From the NCBI GenBank assembly GCA_021790955.1, contig JAJYFI010000133.1:1-5243 (forward strand): a stretch of DNA of 5,243 nt. The letters are read 5' to 3'. This DNA is from a bacterium (GTDB lineage: Bacteria; Elusimicrobiota; Elusimicrobia; UBA1565; UBA9628). Below, one piece after another: positions 1 through 5,243 of the stretch; within the stretch, counting starts at the first letter, position 1; the number at the start of each line of letters is the position of its first letter. The translations under genes were made by a program, and so were the position numbers. The notes beneath the pieces were generated by a model. It was not told where the DNA came from, searched no databases, and saw only the letters and a program-made list of their open reading frames with translations.

Positions 1-76
1 TCTCGAATTTCTCCGCGAAACAGGACTCGAGGACGCCGATCGCCTGGAGGAGTTTTGGACGCCGGGGTTTTATCAT
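1..76 (-). CDS. N-terminus of an unidentified protein, cut by the window edge
   Basis: Only the first 25 codons are visible, beginning MIKPRRPKLLQAIGVLES and running off the left edge. The ATG (76-74) overlaps the TGA stop (75-73) of the upstream glycosyltransferase gene as ATGA, a classic arrangement for translational coupling in an operon. A GGGAG stretch on the minus strand (92-88) lies 11 bases upstream, a little far but usable as a ribosome binding site. Codon third positions are mostly G or C, as in the neighbours. The start has basic residues (K3, R5, R6, K8) followed by an amphipathic-looking stretch; there is no motif from which a function can be named. The alternative is that this stretch is non-coding or belongs to a plus-strand gene: the plus strand is also open from base 2 to a TAG at 155-157. 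The coupled start makes the minus reading more likely, but not certain. Confidence 0.5.
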   Translation of the reverse strand, partial: MIKPRRPKLLQAIGVLESCFAEKFE

Positions 77-1836
77 TTGGCGTCGCGCTCCCATCTTTTA
101 AGAATCGCCGAGATGACCTCCGACGTCGGATTCGCCCGAGCCGCGCGACGCAAGTAGAAAAGCCGTTGTGACGGCGAGTCGGCAAGCGCCGCGAGGCCCG
201 CCCAGGACCAGGAGAGGCTTGGCGAAAGCCGAGAAGACTCGAGAAGGAGCTGCCGCGCCGACCGGCGCGAGGAGCTGCGGGGGGCCGTCAGGGGCTTCCC
301 CAGGAGGAGTCGGGGGATTTCCGGGTCGGCCTTGAGGGCGTCGGCGTAAAGCCTCCAGGCGCGCAGATAGCCCCTGGGGTCCGGGACGTCGATGCGGTAG
401 ACCTGCGTTTGCTCGGCTGTGTTTTGGTAGACGCGATGGAAAAAGGGGCTTGAGTCCGCCCAGGGGATCCAATGGGAGCGCTCCCACGGCAAAAGGTCGG
501 GAACAAATCCTCCCGGCACGGAACGGACGAGGCAGAGAAAGTCCGCCCCCTGCGCGACAAGAGAGCGAATCCAAGCGTCGCGATCGGCCGTCTCGGCGAA
601 GGAAAGGGCGCGGCGGCCGGTGAAAAGCCAGATCGCGGGACGGTCGTTGGTCGCGATGGCGGCGGAGGAAGAGGTGTGCTCCGCGATCCACCCCATCGTC
701 TTTTCCTCGGCGACGCGCGGCCCATGAGGCGTTTGGGCGGCAAGGACGGCATCCTGCCGAAGCCAGAGAGCGCCGATCGCCGCGGCGGCGAAGGCGAAGG
801 CGCGCCGCTTGGATTTTGAGACGGCGATGGCCGCGCCGCCGAGGGCGATCCAGTAAAGAGGCATGACGGGCAGGGCGTATCGCGGGACGACGGCTTTCCA
901 ACTGAAGTGAAGCGCCCCGAGCAGCGCCGCGTAAAGGGCGATGGCCGCGACGGTCGCCCGGCGCCTCGGGAAAAGCTTCACGAGCCCGTAGGACGCCAGG
1001 GCGAGGCTGGCGAGAGCGAACGCTGGTTGGAGCGACCAGGATGCGTCGAGGCCCAGGATGCCCAGGCCGATGATCGATTCGAGCATCTCCAGCGTCCGCA
1101 AGAAAGGATGCCCGGCGGCGGCGCGGGCTTGGGAGGCCCAATGCCCCCAATAGGCCGTGACGGTTCCTCCCTCCACGTTGTTTCGCGCCAGCCAGAGGGC
1201 GACGGGCAGGAAGGCTCCCGCGGCGAGCCAAACCGACTTTTTTCTTTCCCCTCGGAAGGCTAGCGCCGCGACGACGGCCGCGTCGAGGCAGACCCCTTGG
1301 GGACGAATCAGGGCCGCCAAAGCTCCAAGAGCCGCCATGCCCGCCACGCGGCCGCTTCCCCATGCGCCGGCCTCCTCCCCTTGCGCGAGGACATCAAGAA
1401 GCAAAAGGGAGACAGCGAGAAAAGCCATGTCGGGAAGGAGCATGCCGCCGAGGCCGAGGGCGGCGGGCTGGAGCGCCGCCAGCAACCACGCGGCCAAAGC
1501 GGCGGGAAAAGGCAATAGCTTGCGGCAAAGCCTCCATGCCGCCGCTAGAGCCGCCGCCGCCGCCGCGAAGGCCGGGATCCAGAGGAGGCCCCAGCGGGGC
1601 TCCAGCAGCCAGACAAAGGGCGCCAGGAGCAAGGGGTAGCCCGGCATGGGGTCCGTGACGGCGCGGCCGTCGGGGGCGGCGAAAGATCCATGAAGCAGGG
1701 AGCGGGAGAGGAGAACGTAGAGGGGCTCGTCGAAGGCGGAGCCAAAGACATGGGCGTGGGCGCTCAAGAGATAAAGCGCCGCCACGGCGGCCACGGCGGC
1801 AACTGCAGCCACGGAAGAATCGACGAAGTTTTTCAT
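73..1836 (-). CDS. Polytopic GT-C glycosyltransferase, ArnT/PMT_2-like
   Basis: A 587-residue integral membrane protein, probably moving a sugar from a polyprenyl-phosphate carrier to an acceptor on the outer face of the cytoplasmic membrane. The first hydrophobic helix (about 8-28) leads into a loop with FDEPLY (D36, E37), the acidic pair placed as in the catalytic first loop of GT-C enzymes. PGYPLLLAP follows (65-73), then LLPDMAF (133-139), LIRPQG (176-181) and RYALPVMPLYW (319-329), all typical of the PMT_2/GT39/GT83 group. About ten to twelve hydrophobic segments lie between 8 and 362. The region after about 370 is soluble and holds the TGRRA element (406-410) common in this group. The last 90 residues look helical and TPR-like. 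The start is supported by the helix beginning at once; no good Shine-Dalgarno precedes it (upstream is GCGGCGACGGCA). The gene lies 20 bases after the HD-GYP gene. Sugar and acceptor cannot be told; the family call is firm. Confidence 0.85.
   Translation of the reverse strand: MKNFVDSSVAAVAAVAAVAALYLLSAHAHVFGSAFDEPLYVLLSRSLLHGSFAAPDGRAVTDPMPGYPLLLAPFVWLLEPRWGLLWIPAFAAAAAALAAAWRLCRKLLPFPAALAAWLLAALQPAALGLGGMLLPDMAFLAVSLLLLDVLAQGEEAGAWGSGRVAGMAALGALAALIRPQGVCLDAAVVAALAFRGERKKSVWLAAGAFLPVALWLARNNVEGGTVTAYWGHWASQARAAAGHPFLRTLEMLESIIGLGILGLDASWSLQPAFALASLALASYGLVKLFPRRRATVAAIALYAALLGALHFSWKAVVPRYALPVMPLYWIALGGAAIAVSKSKRRAFAFAAAAIGALWLRQDAVLAAQTPHGPRVAEEKTMGWIAEHTSSSAAIATNDRPAIWLFTGRRALSFAETADRDAWIRSLVAQGADFLCLVRSVPGGFVPDLLPWERSHWIPWADSSPFFHRVYQNTAEQTQVYRIDVPDPRGYLRAWRLYADALKADPEIPRLLLGKPLTAPRSSSRRSARQLLLESSRLSPSLSWSWAGLAALADSPSQRLFYLRRAARANPTSEVISAILKRWERDAK
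1777..1812 (-). repeat. Four 9-base units encoding VAA repeats in a membrane helix
   Basis: Codons 9-20 of the glycosyltransferase encode Val-Ala-Ala four times. On the coding strand the two central units are nearly identical GTGGCCGCC copies and the outer two are diverged (GTGGCTGCA-GTTGCCGCC and GTGGCGGCG). The repeat lies inside the first transmembrane helix, so gain or loss of a unit by slippage would stay in frame and change helix length by three residues. It may simply reflect an alanine/valine-rich helix in a GC-rich genome. Confidence 0.6.
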
Positions 1837-1856
1837 TGCCGTCGCCGCTTTTGCTT

Positions 1857-3044
1857 TTACGTCTTGAGATGATGCTTGATGAACTGAGCTCCCGTCTCAT
1901 GAAGGCGGGCCTCGAAGGCTTCGCCTTGGGCGAGAAGGCGATTTTCCTCCTCAAGAGCCTGCATGATATCGTCCTTGCGGCGGTCGAGAACCTCGACCAC
2001 GCGCGGGTCGAAAAGCTTGCCGGCCTGGGCGAGGAGGTATTTGATGGCCTCGTCGATGTCCCAAGCGCCTTTGTAGACCCTTTTGGAGACCAGGGCGTCG
2101 AACACGTCGGCGACGGAGACGATCCGCGCCTCCACGGGGATTTTCTCCCCCTTGAGCCCGTAGGGGTATCCCGTGCCGTCGTAGCGCTCGTGATGGGCGA
2201 CGGCGATCGATGCGGCCAAGCGCAGGAGCCGGCTCTCGGCGTTGGCGAGCATCTGGCTCCCGTAGATCGTGTGCTTTTTCATCTCCTCGTATTCTTCGGG
2301 AGTCAGCGCCCCGGGCTTGAGCAGGATCGAGTCCGGGATCGCGACCTTCCCGACGTCGTGGAGAGGCGCGGCATAACGGATGTCTTCCGCCCGGTCGCGT
2401 CCGAGCCCCGATTCCCTGGCCAGGATTTCGGCGAAGCGGCTCATGCGCCTTAAGTGCCGGGCGGTGTCCTTCTGATCCCGGAATTCGGCGACCAAGGCCA
2501 TGCGATAAATCGTTTCGAGATGGGAGCGGCGAAGCTCGTCGTAGAGGGTCGCGTTCTCAAGAAAGGAGGCCGCCATGGTGGCCAGAATGCGCAGCAGACC
2601 TTCGTCCTCCTCCGTGAAGGCGCCCTTCGTCTTATTGAGCACCTCCAGGACCCCTAAAACGCGGCCTTCCGCCCCTTTCAAGGGGATGGCGAGCACGCTT
2701 TTGGTCTTGTAACCGGTGAGTTCGTCGAGCTCGTAGGTGAACCGGCTGTCGCGATAGCCGTCGCGGAGATTGACGGCGGAGCCTGTCTTGGCGACGAAAC
2801 CCGCGACGCCGCGGCCCAGGGGAAGGCGGAGAATCCGGTCCTCTCCTCCCGAGGAGACCTTGGTCCAAAGCTCCCCCTTGTAATGGTCGAGAAGATAGAC
2901 GGTGCAACGGTCGGCGGAAATGATCTTGCGGACCTCTCCCGCGATGATGGAGAGCAGATTGTCGAGCCTTTTCTCGGCGGCGATCAGCCGGCCGAACTGG
3001 GAAAGGAGCGCTTGGCGCTTCTCAAGATCCTGTCGGCGGCCCAT
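1857..3044 (-). CDS. GAF-HD-GYP cyclic di-nucleotide phosphodiesterase
   Basis: A cytoplasmic 395-residue protein expected to hydrolyse c-di-GMP (possibly 3',3'-cGAMP) with a metal centre. After a short coiled start comes a GAF domain (about 20-165) with N137-K138, F143 and D147-E148, matching the NKXnFX3DE motif of cyclic-nucleotide-binding GAF domains; DSRF...TGYKTKS (99-116) also fits that class. The HD-GYP domain (about 180-365) is complete: H197, H229-D230 with K233 in LHDVGK, H258, H284-H285-E286, D289-GTGYP (GYP at 292-294) and D313 in VADVFDAL. A charged, probably coiled tail ends it. No transmembrane or receiver domain is present, so input should come through GAF. The first ATG in frame, at 3044, is chosen; a longer reading would need a TTG at 3119. 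That ATG overlaps the end of the iron-sulfur gene by 23 bases and has no Shine-Dalgarno sequence, suggesting translational coupling. Domain assignment is secure; nucleotide specificity is not. Confidence 0.93.
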   Translation of the reverse strand: MGRRQDLEKRQALLSQFGRLIAAEKRLDNLLSIIAGEVRKIISADRCTVYLLDHYKGELWTKVSSGGEDRILRLPLGRGVAGFVAKTGSAVNLRDGYRDSRFTYELDELTGYKTKSVLAIPLKGAEGRVLGVLEVLNKTKGAFTEEDEGLLRILATMAASFLENATLYDELRRSHLETIYRMALVAEFRDQKDTARHLRRMSRFAEILARESGLGRDRAEDIRYAAPLHDVGKVAIPDSILLKPGALTPEEYEEMKKHTIYGSQMLANAESRLLRLAASIAVAHHERYDGTGYPYGLKGEKIPVEARIVSVADVFDALVSKRVYKGAWDIDEAIKYLLAQAGKLFDPRVVEVLDRRKDDIMQALEEENRLLAQGEAFEARLHETGAQFIKHHLKT

Positions 3045-4329
3045 GGATGCGCTCGGATGCGTAGACGGAGATGTGCACGGCCCGGGCTTGAGGATAGTAT
3101 TTCGCAAGCCCTCGGGCAAGCTGAAGAAGGCAGGAGGTGGAACTGGTCAGAACGATCTTGGCGCCGCTCTCGGCGATCTTGCCGATTTTTCGGCGCAGGA
3201 TCTGATCGGAGAGCTCCGGATGGCGGAAGGCAAAGAGGCCCGCGCCCCCGCAGCAGACCTCCGATTCCGGCAGCTCTTGAAAGGCGTCGCCGGAGATCCG
3301 CTTTAAAAAAGGAGAGGGCGGGGCGAGACCTTCGCCGTTGCGCGCTCTGCAGGATTCGTGATAGGTCGCTTTGGCGGGGGCCGGCGTCTGCGCCGTCGGA
3401 AGCTCCAAATCGGGAAGGAGCTCGACAATGTCCCGCACACGGCTCGAAAAGCGTTCGGCCCGGCCGCGCCAGGGCGAGTTCGGCGGGAAAAGGCGGGGGT
3501 AGGACTTCAAAAATGCGGCGCAGGAGGAGCAGTCGGCCGCCAGGGGCGCGGGCTCTCCGGACGGATGGGCGCCGTTTCCGGCTTTCTCAAGAGATTCGAT
3601 ATGGCGCTCGGCCAACGCTCGCGCGTCCTCGAGTCTTCCGTAGTTGTACGAGAAGAGGCCGCAGCAGCCGTTTTGAAGGAATCGGCCCCGCCCCAGGCCG
3701 CGTTCCAGCAGAGCGAAGGTCGACAGGCCGACCTCCGGGTAGAGATAATCAGGTCCGCACGCCGCGAAGTAGAACCATGGAGGCCGCGCCATCGGAGGCG
3801 CGGCCTCAAGCTTCTCCCGAAGGAAGAATCGGGGCGGGCGCGGGGCGGCGCGCTCGGCCTCGGCGAGCGCTTGGAGCCCTGCAAAATCCAGCAGCGGGCC
3901 CAGAAGCCTGGGGAGGCCGGTCCGCTTGAGGGCGTAGGCCCACTTCAGGAGCCTGCGGAAAATTCGAGGGCGATGAGCGAGCAGGCGGGTCAGGAAGACG
4001 GCCGGAAAGGAGGGATGGCCTTGGATCGCGCGGCGGCCCTCCAAAACGAGATCCGCCGTCGGGATGCGAGCGTAGCAGGCGAGCGTGCAGGCGCCGCAGA
4101 GGAGGCAGGTGGAAAGAGCGTCCTCGGCCTCTCTCGGACGAGAGATCCGGCCCTCCATGAGCATCCGGACGATCTGGTTTCGTCCACGGCCCGAAAAGGA
4201 CTCCCGCCCCGTCGCGACGTAGGTCGGGCAAGCCTGCAGGCAATAGCCGCAACGGCTGCATTGGCTTGCCGCGTCATAGGAGATCTGCTCCCCGAGCGCC
4301 GTCGTCTGTCTGCCCAGGATTTCGCCCAT
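3022..4329 (-). CDS. GlcF/HdrD-like (Fe-S)-binding protein with two CCG domains
   Basis: A 435-residue protein of the family that includes glycolate dehydrogenase subunit GlcF, LutA/LldE-type and HdrD-type proteins; these carry electrons from a flavoprotein dehydrogenase to the quinone pool or another acceptor. Two 4Fe-4S motifs are seen: C24-x2-C27-x2-C30-x3-C34-P, and C75-x2-C78-x2-C81-x3-C85, the second followed by Tyr instead of the usual Pro. Two cysteine-rich CCG domains follow: C191, C222-C223-G, C267-x2-C270; and C327, C359-C360-G-G, C400. Length and order fit GlcF (about 400 residues). The usual FAD partner (GlcD) is not next to it: thpR lies upstream and a GAF-HD-GYP gene overlaps its end. 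ATG 4329 is chosen because a strong promoter ends just before it; an in-frame ATG at 4374 would lie upstream of that promoter and add 15 poorly conserved-looking residues. Substrate cannot be inferred. Confidence 0.88.
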   Translation of the reverse strand: MGEILGRQTTALGEQISYDAASQCSRCGYCLQACPTYVATGRESFSGRGRNQIVRMLMEGRISRPREAEDALSTCLLCGACTLACYARIPTADLVLEGRRAIQGHPSFPAVFLTRLLAHRPRIFRRLLKWAYALKRTGLPRLLGPLLDFAGLQALAEAERAAPRPPRFFLREKLEAAPPMARPPWFYFAACGPDYLYPEVGLSTFALLERGLGRGRFLQNGCCGLFSYNYGRLEDARALAERHIESLEKAGNGAHPSGEPAPLAADCSSCAAFLKSYPRLFPPNSPWRGRAERFSSRVRDIVELLPDLELPTAQTPAPAKATYHESCRARNGEGLAPPSPFLKRISGDAFQELPESEVCCGGAGLFAFRHPELSDQILRRKIGKIAESGAKIVLTSSTSCLLQLARGLAKYYPQARAVHISVYASERIHGPPTGS

Positions 4330-4334
4330 GTTCT

Positions 4335-4340
4335 TATCAT
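4335..4340 (+). promoter_or_regulatory. Possible -10 box for thpR, overlapping the opposite -10
   Basis: TATCAT on the plus strand is one mismatch from TATAAT and shares five bases with the minus-strand TATGAT. The best -35 candidate at 17-18 bases spacing (TGCCCA, 4311-4316) is poor. Transcription would begin near 4347, leaving a leader of about 26 bases before the thpR ATG. A second, weaker option is TAGAGT (4354-4359) with TTCTTA (4331-4336). Since thpR must be transcribed from somewhere close or from inside the divergent gene, this is a reasonable candidate, but weaker than the opposite promoter. Confidence 0.4.
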
Positions 4341-4364
4341 AGCCGTTTTTAGGTAGAGTGTCAG
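4336..4364 (-). promoter_or_regulatory. Sigma70-type promoter of the Fe-S/HD-GYP/glycosyltransferase operon
   Basis: On the minus strand, CTGACA (4364-4359) is followed by exactly 17 bases and TATGAT (4341-4336), each one mismatch from the sigma70 consensus. Six bases (AAGAAC) separate the -10 from the ATG at 4329, so transcription would be expected to begin at or within a base or two of that start codon. This predicts a leaderless or nearly leaderless mRNA. It is the only strong promoter-like sequence I found ahead of the minus-strand operon. Confidence 0.7.
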
Positions 4365-4372
4365 TCGAAGGC

Positions 4373-4951
4373 ATGAGGTTTTTCATCGCCGTTCCCATCC
4401 CGGAGGCGACGAACAACGCCGTCGCGGCGCTGATGACGCGGCTGCGCCGGTTCGGAGCCGATGTCAAATGGGTCAAGGCGGAGAACCTCCATCTGACTTT
4501 GAGCTTCCTGGGAGAACGCCCCAAGGAAGAGATGCCGGCGATCAGGGACGCCATGCGCGCGTGCGCCGCCGGCCGGAAGGCTTTCCGGGTCGTCTATTCG
4601 GGAATCGGCGTCTTCGAATCCTGGGATCGTCCGCGAGTCTTGTGGCTGGGCATCGATAGCGGGGCTCGGGAATTGAAGGAGCTGGCCGACGATTTGGCCG
4701 AAAGACTTAAAGCGGCTGGGATCGAGGCGCTGGAGAAAGGCCGTCCTTTTGCCGCCCATCTGACGCTCGGCCGGTTCCGAAGCCGCCGCCATGGCGAGCG
4801 GTTGCGCGCCTCGGCCGCAACGATCCCCACGGCCTCCTCCCTTGAGATGCCGGTCGACCGTCTGATTCTCTATGAAAGCCGGCTTTCCCCGGAAGGCCCG
4901 AGCTACGCGGCGATAGCTGAAGCGGGCCTACCAGCCGCTCTCGGGGCCTGA
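4373..4951 (+). CDS. thpR: RNA 2',3'-cyclic phosphodiesterase (2H superfamily)
   Basis: A 192-residue cytoplasmic enzyme of the LigT/ThpR family, which opens 2',3'-cyclic phosphate ends of RNA to a 2'-phosphate and can join certain tRNA halves by a 2'-5' bond in vitro. Both catalytic HxTx motifs are intact: H40-L-T-L and H129-L-T-L. The first sits in the family's characteristic WVKAENLHLTLSFLGE stretch, and the protein opens with the typical MRFFIAVP strand. Length is normal for the family. ATG 4373 is chosen because of that opening; a GTG at 4358 would add five residues (MSVEG) and has AGG four bases ahead, so it remains possible. GAAGG lies only one base before the ATG, an unusually short spacing. 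The gene diverges from the Fe-S operon and its last 24 bases overlap the end of the convergent cytochrome gene. No functional link to either neighbour is evident. Confidence 0.92.
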   Translation: MRFFIAVPIPEATNNAVAALMTRLRRFGADVKWVKAENLHLTLSFLGERPKEEMPAIRDAMRACAAGRKAFRVVYSGIGVFESWDRPRVLWLGIDSGARELKELADDLAERLKAAGIEALEKGRPFAAHLTLGRFRSRRHGERLRASAATIPTASSLEMPVDRLILYESRLSPEGPSYAAIAEAGLPAALGA

Positions 4952-5243
4952 TTGTTTCGACTTCCCCCCGAGGCTCAGGAGATAGCGGGAAACGGCTTCA
5001 ATATCTCCCGGTGAGAGCGCCTGTCCCCAAGCCGGCATGGAGACGAGAGGCTCGGGGCCCGCCGGGTCTTGTTTGGCGGGTTTGGATCCGAAACGGATTT
5101 TCCGCTCCAGCTCGGAGAGGGTGTAGGATCCGGCCACCGATGAGAGGGGCGGGATCAACGACCCGGGAACGTTGTTGTTGTGATGCCCCCCCCGCCCGTC
5201 GGTACCGTGGCAGGCGACGCACCCCGCTTTCAGGTAGATCATT
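4928..5243 (-). CDS. Class I cytochrome c, C-terminal part
   Basis: The visible 104 residues begin in frame at the window edge and end at TAG (4930-4928). They contain one covalent haem site, CVACH (residues 8-12 of the visible part), and a C-terminal axial methionine in VSMPAWG (M69), followed by LSPGDIEAVSRYLLSLGG, the closing helix common in class I cytochromes c. Such proteins act in the periplasm or at its membrane face and carry single electrons. No signal peptide is visible and the first Met (5242-5240) lies just seven residues before the haem Cys, so it is very likely internal and the true start lies outside the window. Partners such as an oxidase or a quinol:cytochrome oxidoreductase cannot be judged. 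A run of eight G falls just after the haem motif. The 3' end overlaps thpR by 24 bases on the other strand. Confidence 0.88.
   Translation of the reverse strand, partial: MIYLKAGCVACHGTDGRGGHHNNNVPGSLIPPLSSVAGSYTLSELERKIRFGSKPAKQDPAGPEPLVSMPAWGQALSPGDIEAVSRYLLSLGGKSKQSGPESGW
5186..5193 (-). repeat. Run of eight G within the cytochrome c gene
   Basis: On the coding strand CGG GGG GGG (Arg-Gly-Gly) forms an uninterrupted G8 tract just after the CVACH haem motif. It is the longest single-base run I saw in the window. The reading frame is intact as given: a normal methionine ligand and C-terminal helix follow. One base gained or lost would remove both. A short AAC triplet run (three Asn codons) lies a few bases downstream. 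Confidence 0.8.

Noticed and set aside
98..1363. Long minus-strand open frame of 421 codons inside the glycosyltransferase gene
   Set aside because: Its product is arginine- and proline-rich with no domain, as expected of an off-frame reading of GC-rich DNA. The overlapping frame has clear GT-C motifs.
1837..1856. Promoter or terminator in the gap between the HD-GYP and glycosyltransferase genes
   Set aside because: Only 20 bases, with no -10/-35 pair and no stem-loop.
3045..3119. Longer start (TTG at 3119) for the HD-GYP protein
   Set aside because: It would deepen the overlap with the Fe-S gene to 98 bases and add 25 residues that look like a shadow of the other frame. ATG 3044 leads directly into the GAF-linker helix.
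2883..3929. Plus-strand open frame of 348 codons, and a similar one at 3358-4356
   Set aside because: Both lie opposite the HD-GYP and Fe-S genes, whose catalytic and cysteine motifs are unmistakable. The plus-strand products are low-complexity and Arg-rich.
4330..4554. Longer start for the Fe-S protein, up to 4554 or at ATG 4374
   Set aside because: The extension lies opposite thpR and upstream of a near-consensus promoter. The family-like sequence begins only after 4329.
4940..4972. Inverted repeat CTCGGGG (4940-4946) and CCCCGAG (4966-4972) at the thpR/cytochrome junction as a terminator
   Set aside because: The stem is only 7 base pairs with a 19-base loop and no T tract follows on either strand. 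It lies largely within coding sequence.
1..5243. CRISPR array, tRNA, rRNA, insertion sequence or prophage attachment site
   Set aside because: No regularly spaced repeats, cloverleaf-like segments, transposase motifs or terminal inverted repeats were seen on either strand.

Overview
The window is a gene-dense, GC-rich bacterial stretch with almost no intergenic space. A c-type cytochrome (which needs periplasmic maturation), a GAF/HD-GYP signalling enzyme and a bacterial-type RNA 2',3'-cyclic phosphodiesterase all point to a Bacterium with an energised cytoplasmic membrane, probably Gram-negative. The phylum cannot be fixed from these genes. High GC, weak or absent Shine-Dalgarno sequences and a likely leaderless mRNA would fit several under-sampled phyla, but that is only a guess.

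Layout from right to left. (1) 5243-4928, minus strand: the C-terminal part of a class I cytochrome c, cut by the window edge. (2) 4373-4951, plus strand: thpR, a 2H-phosphoesterase whose 3' end overlaps the cytochrome gene tail to tail by 24 bases. (3) 4330-4372: a 43-base divergent spacer. It carries a strong sigma70-type promoter for the minus strand (CTGACA, 17-base spacer, TATGAT). Its -10 box is nearly symmetrical (TATSATA), so the same bases also read as a -10 for thpR. (4) A minus-strand operon starts there: a two-cluster iron-sulfur, double-CCG-domain protein of the GlcF/heterodisulfide-reductase D type (4329-3022); a GAF-HD-GYP cyclic-di-nucleotide phosphodiesterase overlapping it by 23 bases (3044-1857); a polytopic GT-C glycosyltransferase of the ArnT/PMT_2 type 20 bases downstream (1836-73); and the first 25 codons of one more gene, coupled through an ATGA overlap (76-1).

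How the genes may work together is inference. The operon joins a redox protein with no flavoprotein partner in view, an enzyme that degrades c-di-GMP (or a related cyclic dinucleotide) and is gated by a GAF domain with a complete NKFDE cyclic-nucleotide motif, and a lipid-linked-sugar transferase. This could couple redox or cyclic-nucleotide state to surface glycosylation, or it could be simple co-transcription of housekeeping genes. I see no mobile element, CRISPR array, tRNA, rRNA or clear intrinsic terminator. The points most worth checking are the symmetrical divergent promoter with its leaderless start, and the NKFDE-GAF/HD-GYP pairing.
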